A DNA stretch of 5,498 nucleotides, taken from contig JAIBBE010000213.1 in assembly GCA_019694835.1 (NCBI GenBank), positions 1-5,498 on the forward strand, given 5' to 3'. Shown here in pieces: positions 1-5,370 of the stretch. Under the pieces are notes generated by a model. It worked only from the letters and a program-made list of their open reading frames with translations, searched no databases and was not told where the DNA came from. This DNA is from Fimbriimonadaceae bacterium. GTDB taxonomy: Bacteria; Armatimonadota; Fimbriimonadia; Fimbriimonadales; Fimbriimonadaceae. Each line of letters opens with the position of its first letter. Within the stretch, counting starts at the first letter, position 1. Made by a program: the position numbers and the translations under genes.

Positions 1-1
1 G

Positions 2-169
2 AAGTATCTGACGATACTGGAGAACGTTGCCTACACTATCCGCCCGACCAATGCCGTCATGCAACTCCAACTCACCGGAGAAATGCATGAACAAGCCCGA
101 TCCCATCCCCGCGCGCCTGGCCGCGCTCAAGACCACGCCGACGCCCGACCTGAAGAAGCAGTGGCGTGA
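2..169 (+). CDS. 3' end of an upstream open reading frame, partial (doubtful)
   Basis: Frame 2 is open from the window edge to a TGA at 167-169. Its first 28 codons read like a real protein (KYLTILENVAYTIRPT...) and most of them end in G or C, whereas frame 1 over the same bases gives a Cys/His/Arg-rich peptide with mostly A/T-ending codons. After about position 87 the G/C third-position signal moves to the DUF2924 frame, so the last 80 bases probably overlap the next gene's start or are read-through after a lost stop. An upstream operon gene is likely, but I do not recognise the family and the body of the gene lies outside the window. Confidence 0.35.
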   Translation, partial: KYLTILENVAYTIRPTNAVMQLQLTGEMHEQARSHPRAPGRAQDHADARPEEAVA

Positions 170-542
170 TCTATTCGACAGCGAGCCGCCACCGTTCAAC
201 CGCCGCTACCTCGAGTCCCGCCTGGCATACCGCATCCAGGAACTCGCCTATGGCGGGCTGAAGCCCGAAACGATACGGCGTCTGGAACGGCTGGGCGAGG
301 AACTGGACGGCGGCGACCGATCCAAGCGCGGCATCCGCGCCGATCGCGACCGCCCCATCACAGGCACGCGCCTTCTGCGCGAATGGCAGGGTGTCGAACA
401 GGTCGTCACCGTCACCGCCGACGGCTTCGAATGGCAGGGGCGGCCCTACAAGTCGCTCTCCGCCATCGCGCGGGCAATCACCGGCACGCGCTGGAACGGC
501 TGGGTGTTCTTCGGCCTCAAGAACCACAGGGGGCGGACATGA
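87..542 (+). CDS. DUF2924 domain-containing protein
   Basis: This is a 151-residue basic protein of unknown biochemical function. It matches the DUF2924 family as I know it: an N-terminal LAALKTTPTPDLKKQW segment, a central helical stretch SRLAYRIQELAYGGL (about 51-65), an RxLGEELDGG segment, and a C-terminal module with GTRLLREWQG, then F-W-G-x-Y-x-SLSAIARAITGT and WNGW-FFGL (about 117-145). That C-terminal pattern resembles the RAMA-type fold found near DNA methylases, so a DNA-contacting role is plausible but inferred. The ATG at 87 is chosen because GGAG (77-80) lies 6 bases upstream; an in-frame TTG at 27 would add a poor N-terminus. The stop overlaps the recombinase ATG (ATGA, 539-542), indicating coupled translation. 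DUF2924 genes typically sit just before serine recombinase genes in alphaproteobacterial islands, possibly as accessory or directionality factors, which is unproven. Confidence 0.9.
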   Translation: MNKPDPIPARLAALKTTPTPDLKKQWRDLFDSEPPPFNRRYLESRLAYRIQELAYGGLKPETIRRLERLGEELDGGDRSKRGIRADRDRPITGTRLLREWQGVEQVVTVTADGFEWQGRPYKSLSAIARAITGTRWNGWVFFGLKNHRGRT

Positions 543-1864
543 CGAGGCCGCCCGAAAAATCTATGGTCGTGCGCAAGCTGCGTTGCGCGGTCTACACCCG
601 GAAATCCTCCGAGGAAGGGCTGGAGCAGGAGTTCAACAGCCTGCACGCCCAACGCGAAGCCTGTGAGGCGTACATCGCCAGCCAGCGGTCCGAAGGCTGG
701 GTGCTGGTCCGCGATCAGTATGACGACGGCGGCATCTCCGGCGGCACGCTGGAACGCCCCGGCCTGAAACGGCTGCTGGAGGATATCGAGGACGGGCTGG
801 TCGACGTGGTCGTGGTCTACAAGATCGACCGCCTCAGCCGCTCGCTGGCCGACTTCGCCAAGCTGGTCGAGGTGTTCGACCGTAACGGCGTGACCTTCGT
901 CTCCGTCACCCAGTCATTCAACACCACCACGTCCATGGGGCGGCTGACGTTGAACATCCTGCTCAGCTTCGCGCAGTTCGAGCGTGAGGTCACGGCCGAA
1001 CGCATCCGCGACAAGGTCGCCGCCAGCCGCAAGAAGGGCATGTGGATGGGCGGCGTCCCGCCCTACGGCTATCGGGTCGAGAGCCGGAAGCTGGTGGTCG
1101 ACGAGGAACACGCCGCGCACGTCCGCTGGATCTTCGCGCGCTTCCTCGAGATCGGGTCCTGCACGGAACTGGCGCGGGAGGTTGGCACGCGGGGCCTCCG
1201 TACGCCGCGCGGGAACCGGATCGACAAGAAATACATCTATCGGATGCTCAGCAACCGCGCCTACATCGGCCAAGCCGTCCACAAGGGCGACAGCTATCCC
1301 GGCGAGCATGACGCCATCATCGACCACGGGACGTGGGACCGTGTCCATGCGATCCTGCAGGAGAGCCCCCGGAAGCGGGCTGCTCGAACCCGCGCCGAGA
1401 CACCCGCGCTGCTGAAGGGGCTGCTGTTTGGCCCGGACGGCGCGGCCTTTTCGCCAACGCACACCCGCAAGGGCGACAGGCTTTACCGCTACTACGTCAG
1501 CCAGACCGTCCTGAAGCACGGGGCCGGATCATGCCCGGTCGGTCGCGTGCCGGCGGGGGAGATCGAGGCCGCGGTCATCGACCAACTCCGTGCCGTGTTC
1601 CGGCAGCCTGAAATTGTTGCGGGGACTTGGAAGGCGGCGCGTGCCCACGCCGACAACTTCTCCGAGGCCGACGCCCGCGCGGCGTTGCAGCAGCTCGACC
1701 CGCTGTGGGACGAACTCTTCCCCGCCGAGAAAGCCCGCATCGTGGCGCTGTTGGTCGAGCGTGTCGACATCGGCACGGACGGGCTCAAAGTCGGGCTCCG
1801 CGTTGACGGACTCAGCAGCCTCGCTCGCGAGATGCTGTCTGGCAGCATCGGAGCAGTGGCGTGA
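539..1864 (+). CDS. Serine site-specific recombinase (resolvase/invertase family, large type)
   Basis: This 441-residue enzyme should cut and rejoin DNA at paired att or res sites through a phosphoserine intermediate. The N-terminal catalytic domain (about 14-165) shows the Y-x-R-x-S motif YTRKS with nucleophile Ser23, KIDRLSRS (95-102) with Asp97, Arg98 and Arg101, and the LLSFAQFERE...ERIRDK helix (141-159). A 'recombinase' DNA-binding domain follows (about 171-275; GGVPPYGYRV, LSNRAYIGQAVHKG). The zinc-ribbon region (about 293-335) is degenerate: GLLFGPDGAAFSPTHTRKG lacks the first Cys pair, and only Cys332 remains. The usual long coiled-coil insertion is also short, so the protein is at the small end for large serine recombinases. 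The ATG at 539 has AGGGGG five bases upstream and overlaps the DUF2924 stop. The frame stays open further upstream, but that part is a shadow of DUF2924. It probably mobilises the surrounding island. Confidence 0.96.
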   Translation: MTRPPEKSMVVRKLRCAVYTRKSSEEGLEQEFNSLHAQREACEAYIASQRSEGWVLVRDQYDDGGISGGTLERPGLKRLLEDIEDGLVDVVVVYKIDRLSRSLADFAKLVEVFDRNGVTFVSVTQSFNTTTSMGRLTLNILLSFAQFEREVTAERIRDKVAASRKKGMWMGGVPPYGYRVESRKLVVDEEHAAHVRWIFARFLEIGSCTELAREVGTRGLRTPRGNRIDKKYIYRMLSNRAYIGQAVHKGDSYPGEHDAIIDHGTWDRVHAILQESPRKRAARTRAETPALLKGLLFGPDGAAFSPTHTRKGDRLYRYYVSQTVLKHGAGSCPVGRVPAGEIEAAVIDQLRAVFRQPEIVAGTWKAARAHADNFSEADARAALQQLDPLWDELFPAEKARIVALLVERVDIGTDGLKVGLRVDGLSSLAREMLSGSIGAVA

Positions 1865-2244
1865 CCCGCGCGTCGCCGATCCCGGAGACGGTGACGCTCC
1901 ACGTGCCGTTCCGGGTCGTGAAGCGTGGCGGGCGAAAGGAGATGCAGATGCCGAATGGCGCCACCCAGCCCCGCAAGACCGACAACACGCTGGTCAAGGC
2001 GCTGGCTCGCGCGTTCCGCTGGAAGCGGATGCTGGAGTCGGGCGAATTCGCCACCATCGCCGAACTGGCCGAGCGGGAGGGGATCGCGCCGTCCTACATG
2101 ACCCGCGTCCTGCGGCTGACGCTGCTCGCGCCCGATATCGTCGAAGCGATCCTGGACGGGAAGCAGGGGCCGGAGGTGACGCTTGCGGAGGTGCTGGAAC
2201 CGTTTCCGGTGGAGTGGGCTGCGCAAAGGGAAGGGCTTGCGTGA
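1861..2244 (+). CDS. Small HTH protein of the recombinase cassette
   Basis: This is a 127-residue protein with a basic N-terminus (HVPFRVVKRGGRKEMQ), a helical segment LVKALARAFRWKRMLESGE (about 44-62) and a convincing helix-turn-helix at about 63-87 (FATIAELAEREGIAPSYMTRVLRL), followed by LLAPDIVEAILDGKQGPEVTL. The pattern recalls ParB/KorB-like HTH segments and a small protein commonly found right after DUF2924-linked recombinases. A DNA-binding regulator or recombination accessory role is inferred. The GTG at 1861 overlaps the recombinase stop (GTGA) and has CGGAG seven bases upstream. A second strong site, AAAGGAG at 1935-1941, precedes ATG 1948 and would give a shorter form lacking the basic N-terminus. 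I prefer GTG because, from memory of the family, that N-terminus is conserved. It is unlikely to be a restriction controller: it is longer than C proteins and its composition matches the cassette, not the R-M genes. Confidence 0.85.
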   Translation: MTRASPIPETVTLHVPFRVVKRGGRKEMQMPNGATQPRKTDNTLVKALARAFRWKRMLESGEFATIAELAEREGIAPSYMTRVLRLTLLAPDIVEAILDGKQGPEVTLAEVLEPFPVEWAAQREGLA

Positions 2245-2248
2245 CGCT

Positions 2249-2279
2249 CCTGTCTCGGGAGAGACCTGCACTAGACAGG
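2249..2279. repeat. Inverted repeat after the recombinase operon
   Basis: CCTGTCT (2249-2255) is complementary to AGACAGG (2273-2279), and a nested GTCTC/GAGAC pair (2252-2256 and 2261-2265, loop GGGA) competes with it. It lies just after the HTH gene stop. No T-run follows, so it is at best a weak hairpin at the end of the operon. Confidence 0.35.
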
Positions 2280-2320
2280 TGACGCGTACGCCGTCGACGC
2301 GGCGCCTATACCATGCCGTC

Positions 2321-2360
2321 TTGCCACACTATCATGCTTGCAGAATCAATTCTGTGAGGC
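2321..2360 (+). promoter_or_regulatory. Leader of the endonuclease gene with a short inverted repeat
   Basis: The 40 bases before the nuclease ATG hold a TTGCCA (2321-2326) that could act as a -35 element, although the matching -10 (AATCAA, 17 bases later) is poor. They also hold the inverted repeat CAGAAT-CA-ATTCTG (2341-2354) and a GAGG Shine-Dalgarno-like run (2356-2359). The inverted repeat sits where it could overlap transcription or translation initiation, so it is a candidate operator. This rests on position and symmetry only; no known controller box is recognised. Confidence 0.25.
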
Positions 2361-3236
2361 ATGAGCGTGGCGGCGTGGGGTTCAATAACGGAAAACAGTG
2401 CACTTGTTGCATTAACAGAAGCACTGAAACCGCTCTGCGGCGTGCAGGTAAAATACCTTCAGCTTCCGTTAGATTTGGCTCTCCAAATCGAACCATCTCA
2501 GGTTGGAACGATTGTTGGCACCCTGACGGACCTCCTGCTACCGCGTATCGCGCTTGAGCAAGGGATTGGACTTACCAAGGCCGCCGGCATCCTCGGGGAT
2601 CGAGAGGGCTATCCAGATTTTGAACACGATTCAGGGTATCGCATCGAGCTAAAGGGGGCCTTTCGTGACAACCCTGAGGTTCCGATGAAGAAGCCGCCAA
2701 CGCCAAGAGAGCCATCTGCCCGCCTCACGCAGAAAGTCACCGTTAAGAACGTAGACCCAGACAAAGATGCACTTCTGATACTGGTTTATGAGCTTGAACC
2801 CGTCAGGGAGGATACTTCGCTCCTATCACCAACTATTGTTGATCTTGGCCTGTTCCCCGTAATCGAGTGCATCAACGCTCGCGATTACCGCATGACGAGC
2901 GGCGGCGGCCGATGGTTTGGAAACTATGAGACTCCCACAATTTTGAGTAAGGCAGGGAAAAGGGCCCGGACTGGTGGCCAGCCTTTGAATGAGGTTGGAT
3001 ACGGCCGGAAAGAGAGCGAGGGCTACCATTTCAATGAAGATACCAACTTCGGGAAACTGAAACGGATACCGTACCGCCCGCTTCAGGAATTCCTGAAGCG
3101 GGCAGGATGTCAATTCGCGGCTACAGGAGGATACCCCGCACCGTGGTCAATGTCTAAGCAGGACCAAGAGCTCGCGCTGACCCTCGATGTGGCGACGGAC
3201 GACGGTAGCGATCTTCTCGCTGATCTCGGCACGTAG
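2361..3236 (+). CDS. Putative Type II restriction endonuclease (PD-(D/E)XK fold)
   Basis: This 291-residue protein has no signal peptide or membrane segment. It carries a textbook PD-(D/E)XK nuclease signature: Pro85-Asp86 in GYPDFEHD, then Glu96-Leu97-Lys98 in YRIELKG, with the intervening strand. The following RLTQKVTVKN and DALLILVYEL (about 121-145) look like the next conserved core strands of Type II enzymes. The N-terminal 80 residues are helical. I recognise no specific prototype, so the target sequence is unknown. Convergent methyltransferase M and S genes support a restriction role: cutting DNA that lacks the cognate N6-methyladenine. The ATG at 2361 has GAGG only one base upstream, while GTG 2367 would be seven bases from it and may be the true start. 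The last 30 codons overlap the S gene on the other strand, and a 28-bp palindrome lies inside the coding sequence. Codons end in A/T far more often than in the recombinase operon. Confidence 0.72.
   Translation: MSVAAWGSITENSALVALTEALKPLCGVQVKYLQLPLDLALQIEPSQVGTIVGTLTDLLLPRIALEQGIGLTKAAGILGDREGYPDFEHDSGYRIELKGAFRDNPEVPMKKPPTPREPSARLTQKVTVKNVDPDKDALLILVYELEPVREDTSLLSPTIVDLGLFPVIECINARDYRMTSGGGRWFGNYETPTILSKAGKRARTGGQPLNEVGYGRKESEGYHFNEDTNFGKLKRIPYRPLQEFLKRAGCQFAATGGYPAPWSMSKQDQELALTLDVATDDGSDLLADLGT
3076..3103. repeat. 28-bp perfect palindrome inside the 3' part of the endonuclease gene
   Basis: The half-site GCCCGCTTCAGGAA is followed directly by its exact reverse complement, with no spacer and an EcoRI-type GAATTC centre. 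It encodes PLQEFLKRA in the endonuclease, and the same bases read on the other strand also give PLQEFLKRA. It begins 43 bases beyond the S gene stop on the minus strand. It could form a strong RNA hairpin in either transcript, but no T-run follows on either side, so it is not a canonical intrinsic terminator. Confidence 0.9.
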
Positions 3237-3776
3237 GTAACGCTCCTCAACTGGTGAACTGAGTAAGAGGTCTACGTTAATACGGGGGTGATGCCCACCG
3301 GTCGTAGCTGCGGCAAGCATGTCCTGTATCGGCTCGCTCAGCAACCAAGCGACCAGTCCGGCGATGTTTCTACCTTCGTCACGCGAGCGTAAGATGAAGA
3401 ACTCTGTCGAACAATAGAGGTGATCTACTCCGAGAGTTTCGCAAGTGCCTTGTGGGATGAACGTCACCTGCCGGAGATAGGGCCGGAGGCGCGATACGAT
3501 CACGTCTCCATCTCTAGCAAGCTTCTTGGCGCTTGTCCTTCCAGACACAGGATCGCCGAGAATCGTGATATCTAGTAGCCCCTCGCGAGCGTTGCCCGTG
3601 TCTAGCACAAACCGGGCATCCTCCGGGGGCACCTGAGTTTGAGCAACAGACATAACAATTTCGCTCAGGGGTGTGCCGTCTTTGAGTTGGCTTGCGGTTT
3701 CATTGGCAAGCCAGTTCTCAGGGGAAAGGCTGAAGTCAGGTCCTGTCTCCAAAAATGCTCGAGTTATCCAGCGCAC
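3147..3776 (-). CDS. Half-length specificity (S) subunit of an N6-adenine methyltransferase
   Basis: This 209-residue protein is about half the size of a Type I HsdS and carries one target-recognition domain. Diagnostic features are LARDGDVIVSRLRPYLRQ (about 86-102), STEFFILRSRDEG (123-135), the TTGGHHPRINVDLLLSSPV segment (158-175) that marks the end of a recognition domain, and a C-terminal amphipathic helix EISEKIATVVRRHIEGQRELL (about 184-204) of the kind that pairs S repeats and docks M. The subunit should choose the methylated sequence; with one domain it probably dimerises and reads a symmetric, gapped site. The start is GTG at 3776: AAGGAG lies six bases upstream, and it overlaps the M gene's last 13 bases, so translation is coupled. 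The only nearby ATG is in the wrong frame. The 3' end overlaps the convergent endonuclease by 90 bp. Confidence 0.88.
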   Translation of the reverse strand: MRWITRAFLETGPDFSLSPENWLANETASQLKDGTPLSEIVMSVAQTQVPPEDARFVLDTGNAREGLLDITILGDPVSGRTSAKKLARDGDVIVSRLRPYLRQVTFIPQGTCETLGVDHLYCSTEFFILRSRDEGRNIAGLVAWLLSEPIQDMLAAATTGGHHPRINVDLLLSSPVEERYLRAEISEKIATVVRRHIEGQRELLVLLRH

Positions 3777-4969
3777 ATCACGCTCCTTATGCGGGGGGCA
3801 ATTTGGTCAAGGTCGTGGTCCAGCGATTTGTAGGCGGGTGCGTCTGTGTCAGCATCGGCGCGATAGGCAGGGGAACCATTGCTTGATTTTCCTGCCGCGT
3901 CTGAGCGGAAGAAATGAACTTCCGACTCATAAGGTGAGAGCGCAGGTGCTTGCTTGACTGCAAATATGACCGCGGCCTTCTGGCTGGTGTAAGGAAGAAA
4001 CGTATAACGGTGGAGGCTCACCACTGCTCGAATCTCGCTATTCTTGCCCAGCCATAGGCGCACATCGCGAAAGACCCGGCTGCTAACCTTGTTGTCGGGG
4101 AGGACGATTGCCAGTCGCCCGCCGACCTTCAGCAGTCGGATACACCGCTCAATAAAAAGAACATCGCGTTCCAACCGCTTGCCCGAGGCTCTCGCAACAT
4201 CATAGGACGCGGCAAATGTTTCTGCCGAAACATCGCCGGCGAACGGAGGGTTAGTAAGGATCACATCAAAGCCTGAGAAATCCGGTCCCATGAGCGATTC
4301 AATGGTATTGCCTGCGTCACTCAGAAGGTTTTGCTGGAGCAGCCGCAGACTATCTACCTGCTCGACAGTGATCTCTCCCTTCGTGCCTATCAGTGAGACA
4401 ACCTTGGCGACTTGGCACGCCCGATGCGAATAGTCGAAGCCATAGAGATTGGCCGCCCGTCCGTATTTCATTGTGCTGTAACTGTGGGCCGACTTAAGAA
4501 AGGCGGCACTGCCGCAGGCTGGGTCACATACCGATTCCTCGGGCTTTGGGTCCACAGCCTCAACGCACATGTCGATGACATGCCGTGGGGTGAAGTACTG
4601 CCCCTTGTCAGCCTTGTAGGAGCGGCTGGTTAGTTGCTCGAATGCTTGATCTAGAGCAGTGAAGTCTTGACCTCGGATGCTAGTCGTACCGAGAACTTTC
4701 CGTACATCATCAAAGATGTTTTCGGGTGTCTGAAGCTCCAGCCACCCATCAAGAATGAAGGCGATTTCCGGGCCATGCTCTGTAAGGAGCTGGTCACATG
4801 TCGCTTTGTCGGGAAGGTCTGCATGGCCGTTCCCCTCAGCAAAGTACTTTGCAAGAATTAACCGGATGATCTCATAGAATTCATCTACCCCGCTGTTAGC
4901 CATAATGATCTCTTGGATCCGACGGATGCGAGAGACGAAATCAACCCCAAACTGATGTCGTTTTGCCAT
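3764..4969 (-). CDS. N6-adenine DNA methyltransferase, Type I-like M subunit
   Basis: This 401-residue gamma-class N6-adenine methyltransferase resembles HsdM and transfers methyl groups from S-adenosylmethionine. An N-terminal helical domain (about 1-115; RIRRIQEIIMANSGVDEFYEII) leads to motif X, DKGQYFTPRHVIDMCV (121-136), motif I, VCDPACGSAAFL (147-158), the GFDY acidic loop (177-180), catalytic motif IV, NPPF (240-243), and DVLFIERCIRLLKVGGRLAIVLPD (269-292). The usual second glycine of motif I is Ala155, which is tolerated in related HsdM proteins. It is shorter than the roughly 500 residues of many HsdM proteins. It needs the adjacent S protein for target choice, and the two genes overlap by 13 bp. 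The ATG at 4969 has a weak ribosome site; ATG 4903 (Met23) has AAGAGA upstream but would cut into the conserved N-terminal helix, so I keep 4969. No hsdR gene is present. Confidence 0.95.
   Translation of the reverse strand: MAKRHQFGVDFVSRIRRIQEIIMANSGVDEFYEIIRLILAKYFAEGNGHADLPDKATCDQLLTEHGPEIAFILDGWLELQTPENIFDDVRKVLGTTSIRGQDFTALDQAFEQLTSRSYKADKGQYFTPRHVIDMCVEAVDPKPEESVCDPACGSAAFLKSAHSYSTMKYGRAANLYGFDYSHRACQVAKVVSLIGTKGEITVEQVDSLRLLQQNLLSDAGNTIESLMGPDFSGFDVILTNPPFAGDVSAETFAASYDVARASGKRLERDVLFIERCIRLLKVGGRLAIVLPDNKVSSRVFRDVRLWLGKNSEIRAVVSLHRYTFLPYTSQKAAVIFAVKQAPALSPYESEVHFFRSDAAGKSSNGSPAYRADADTDAPAYKSLDHDLDQIAPRIRSVMCAG
3783..3788 (-). promoter_or_regulatory. Ribosome binding site that sets the S subunit start
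   Basis: On the minus strand AAGGAG lies six bases before GTG 3776, inside the last codons of the M gene. It decides the unusual GTG start and shows that S is translated from the M-S transcript. Confidence 0.75.
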
Positions 4970-4994
4970 GTGACAATTGATGCCTGCGTTGCTT

Positions 4995-5006
4995 TGACCT
5001 AGGTCA
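4995..5006. promoter_or_regulatory. 12-bp perfect palindrome upstream of the M gene (candidate operator)
   Basis: TGACCTAGGTCA is a perfect palindrome ending 25 bases before the M start, where it could overlap the M-S promoter or leader. It might bind a dimeric regulator. The AhdI-type controller boxes I know of (GACT/AGTC-like) do not match it, so the operator reading is an inference from position and symmetry. Confidence 0.3.
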
Positions 5007-5036
5007 CTGTCTCGCAGCTAGCACAGAAAGGCAAGG

Positions 5037-5159
5037 TCATGTCAGATAAGCCGGTGTCATTTCCAGGTGGCCTGCGAGCCTGATCGGGCGGCTTTCGAAC
5101 TTGCGCAGGACGGTCGCCCACTGCTTCAGCGACTGGTTCGATTTCAGCGGCCTCTTGAG
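5037..5159 (-). pseudogene. C-terminal remnant of an unidentified gene
   Basis: On the minus strand a 40-codon stretch ends in TGA at 5037-5039 and reads LKRPLKSNQSLKQWATVLRK followed by FESRPIRLAGHLEMTPAYLT. About 80% of its codons end in G or C, as in the GC-rich cassette genes and unlike the R-M genes. The frame stays open upstream to a TAA at 5211-5213 but contains no ATG, GTG or TTG in register, and base composition drops at about 5160. It therefore looks like the tail of a gene whose front was removed at or near the imperfect palindrome. The basic, Trp-containing sequence suggests a nucleic-acid enzyme or transposase, but I do not recognise the family. Confidence 0.4.
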
Positions 5160-5178
5160 ACACGCCCCTGAAATCGAA
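5137..5178. repeat. Imperfect 42-bp palindrome (candidate recombination site)
   Basis: TTCGATTTCAG (5137-5147) and its exact reverse complement CTGAAATCGAA (5168-5178) flank a 20-base centre. Within the centre a further 5 of 10 base pairs match (5149-5151, 5153, 5155), giving 16 of 21 symmetric positions overall, with an asymmetric GA at the axis (5157-5158). This size and design resemble attachment sites of large serine recombinases. No T-run follows, so it is not an obvious terminator. A second copy was not found in the window. Confidence 0.45.
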
Positions 5179-5346
5179 ATATTCAGCAGCGAGGGTACTA
5201 AAACAAACGATTACAGTGTGTTGTCAAGAATTCACCAAATTGGCGCAGTCATCAGGTCCGGAGAATATCGGCCCGGAGAGAACCGTTTTGGCGGTTCCGC
5301 CCGGAGCTCGGTGTTCAGCCCCTCCCGCATAACCCTCGAATACAAC

Positions 5347-5370
5347 GAGAAAATCCGGCCAAAGCCGGAT
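5347..5370 (-). terminator. Rho-independent terminator of tRNA-Ser
   Basis: Read on the minus strand, ATCCGGC-TTTG-GCCGGAT forms a 7-bp GC-rich stem and is followed by TTTCTC, which makes a T-tract with the last stem base. It begins 26 bases after the tRNA CCA end, as expected for the terminator of a single tRNA transcript. Confidence 0.8.

Noticed and set aside
1..90. Frame 1 ending in TGA 88-90 as the upstream operon gene, giving another ATGA overlap
   Set aside because: The overlap is attractive, but the peptide is Cys/His/Arg-rich and only about a third of its codons end in G or C; frame 2 is far more coding-like.
1861..2244. HTH protein as the restriction controller (C protein)
   Set aside because: It is longer than C proteins, is translationally coupled to the recombinase and shares that operon's codon use, so its closeness to the endonuclease is more likely incidental.
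914..2271. Long minus-strand open frames opposite the recombinase and HTH genes
   Set aside because: They are antisense shadows of GC-rich coding sequence, with Arg/Ala/Pro-rich peptides and no motifs.
1590..2282. Plus-strand 230-codon frame spanning the recombinase end and the HTH gene
   Set aside because: It is an out-of-register reading of two clear genes, rich in Arg, Ala and Gly with no domain.
2183..2557. Open frame bridging the HTH gene and the endonuclease gene
   Set aside because: It overlaps two better-supported genes out of frame, and its Cys/Arg-rich peptide has no family resemblance.
3076..3103. 28-bp palindrome as an ordinary intrinsic terminator
   Set aside because: No T-run follows on either strand and the stem has no loop.
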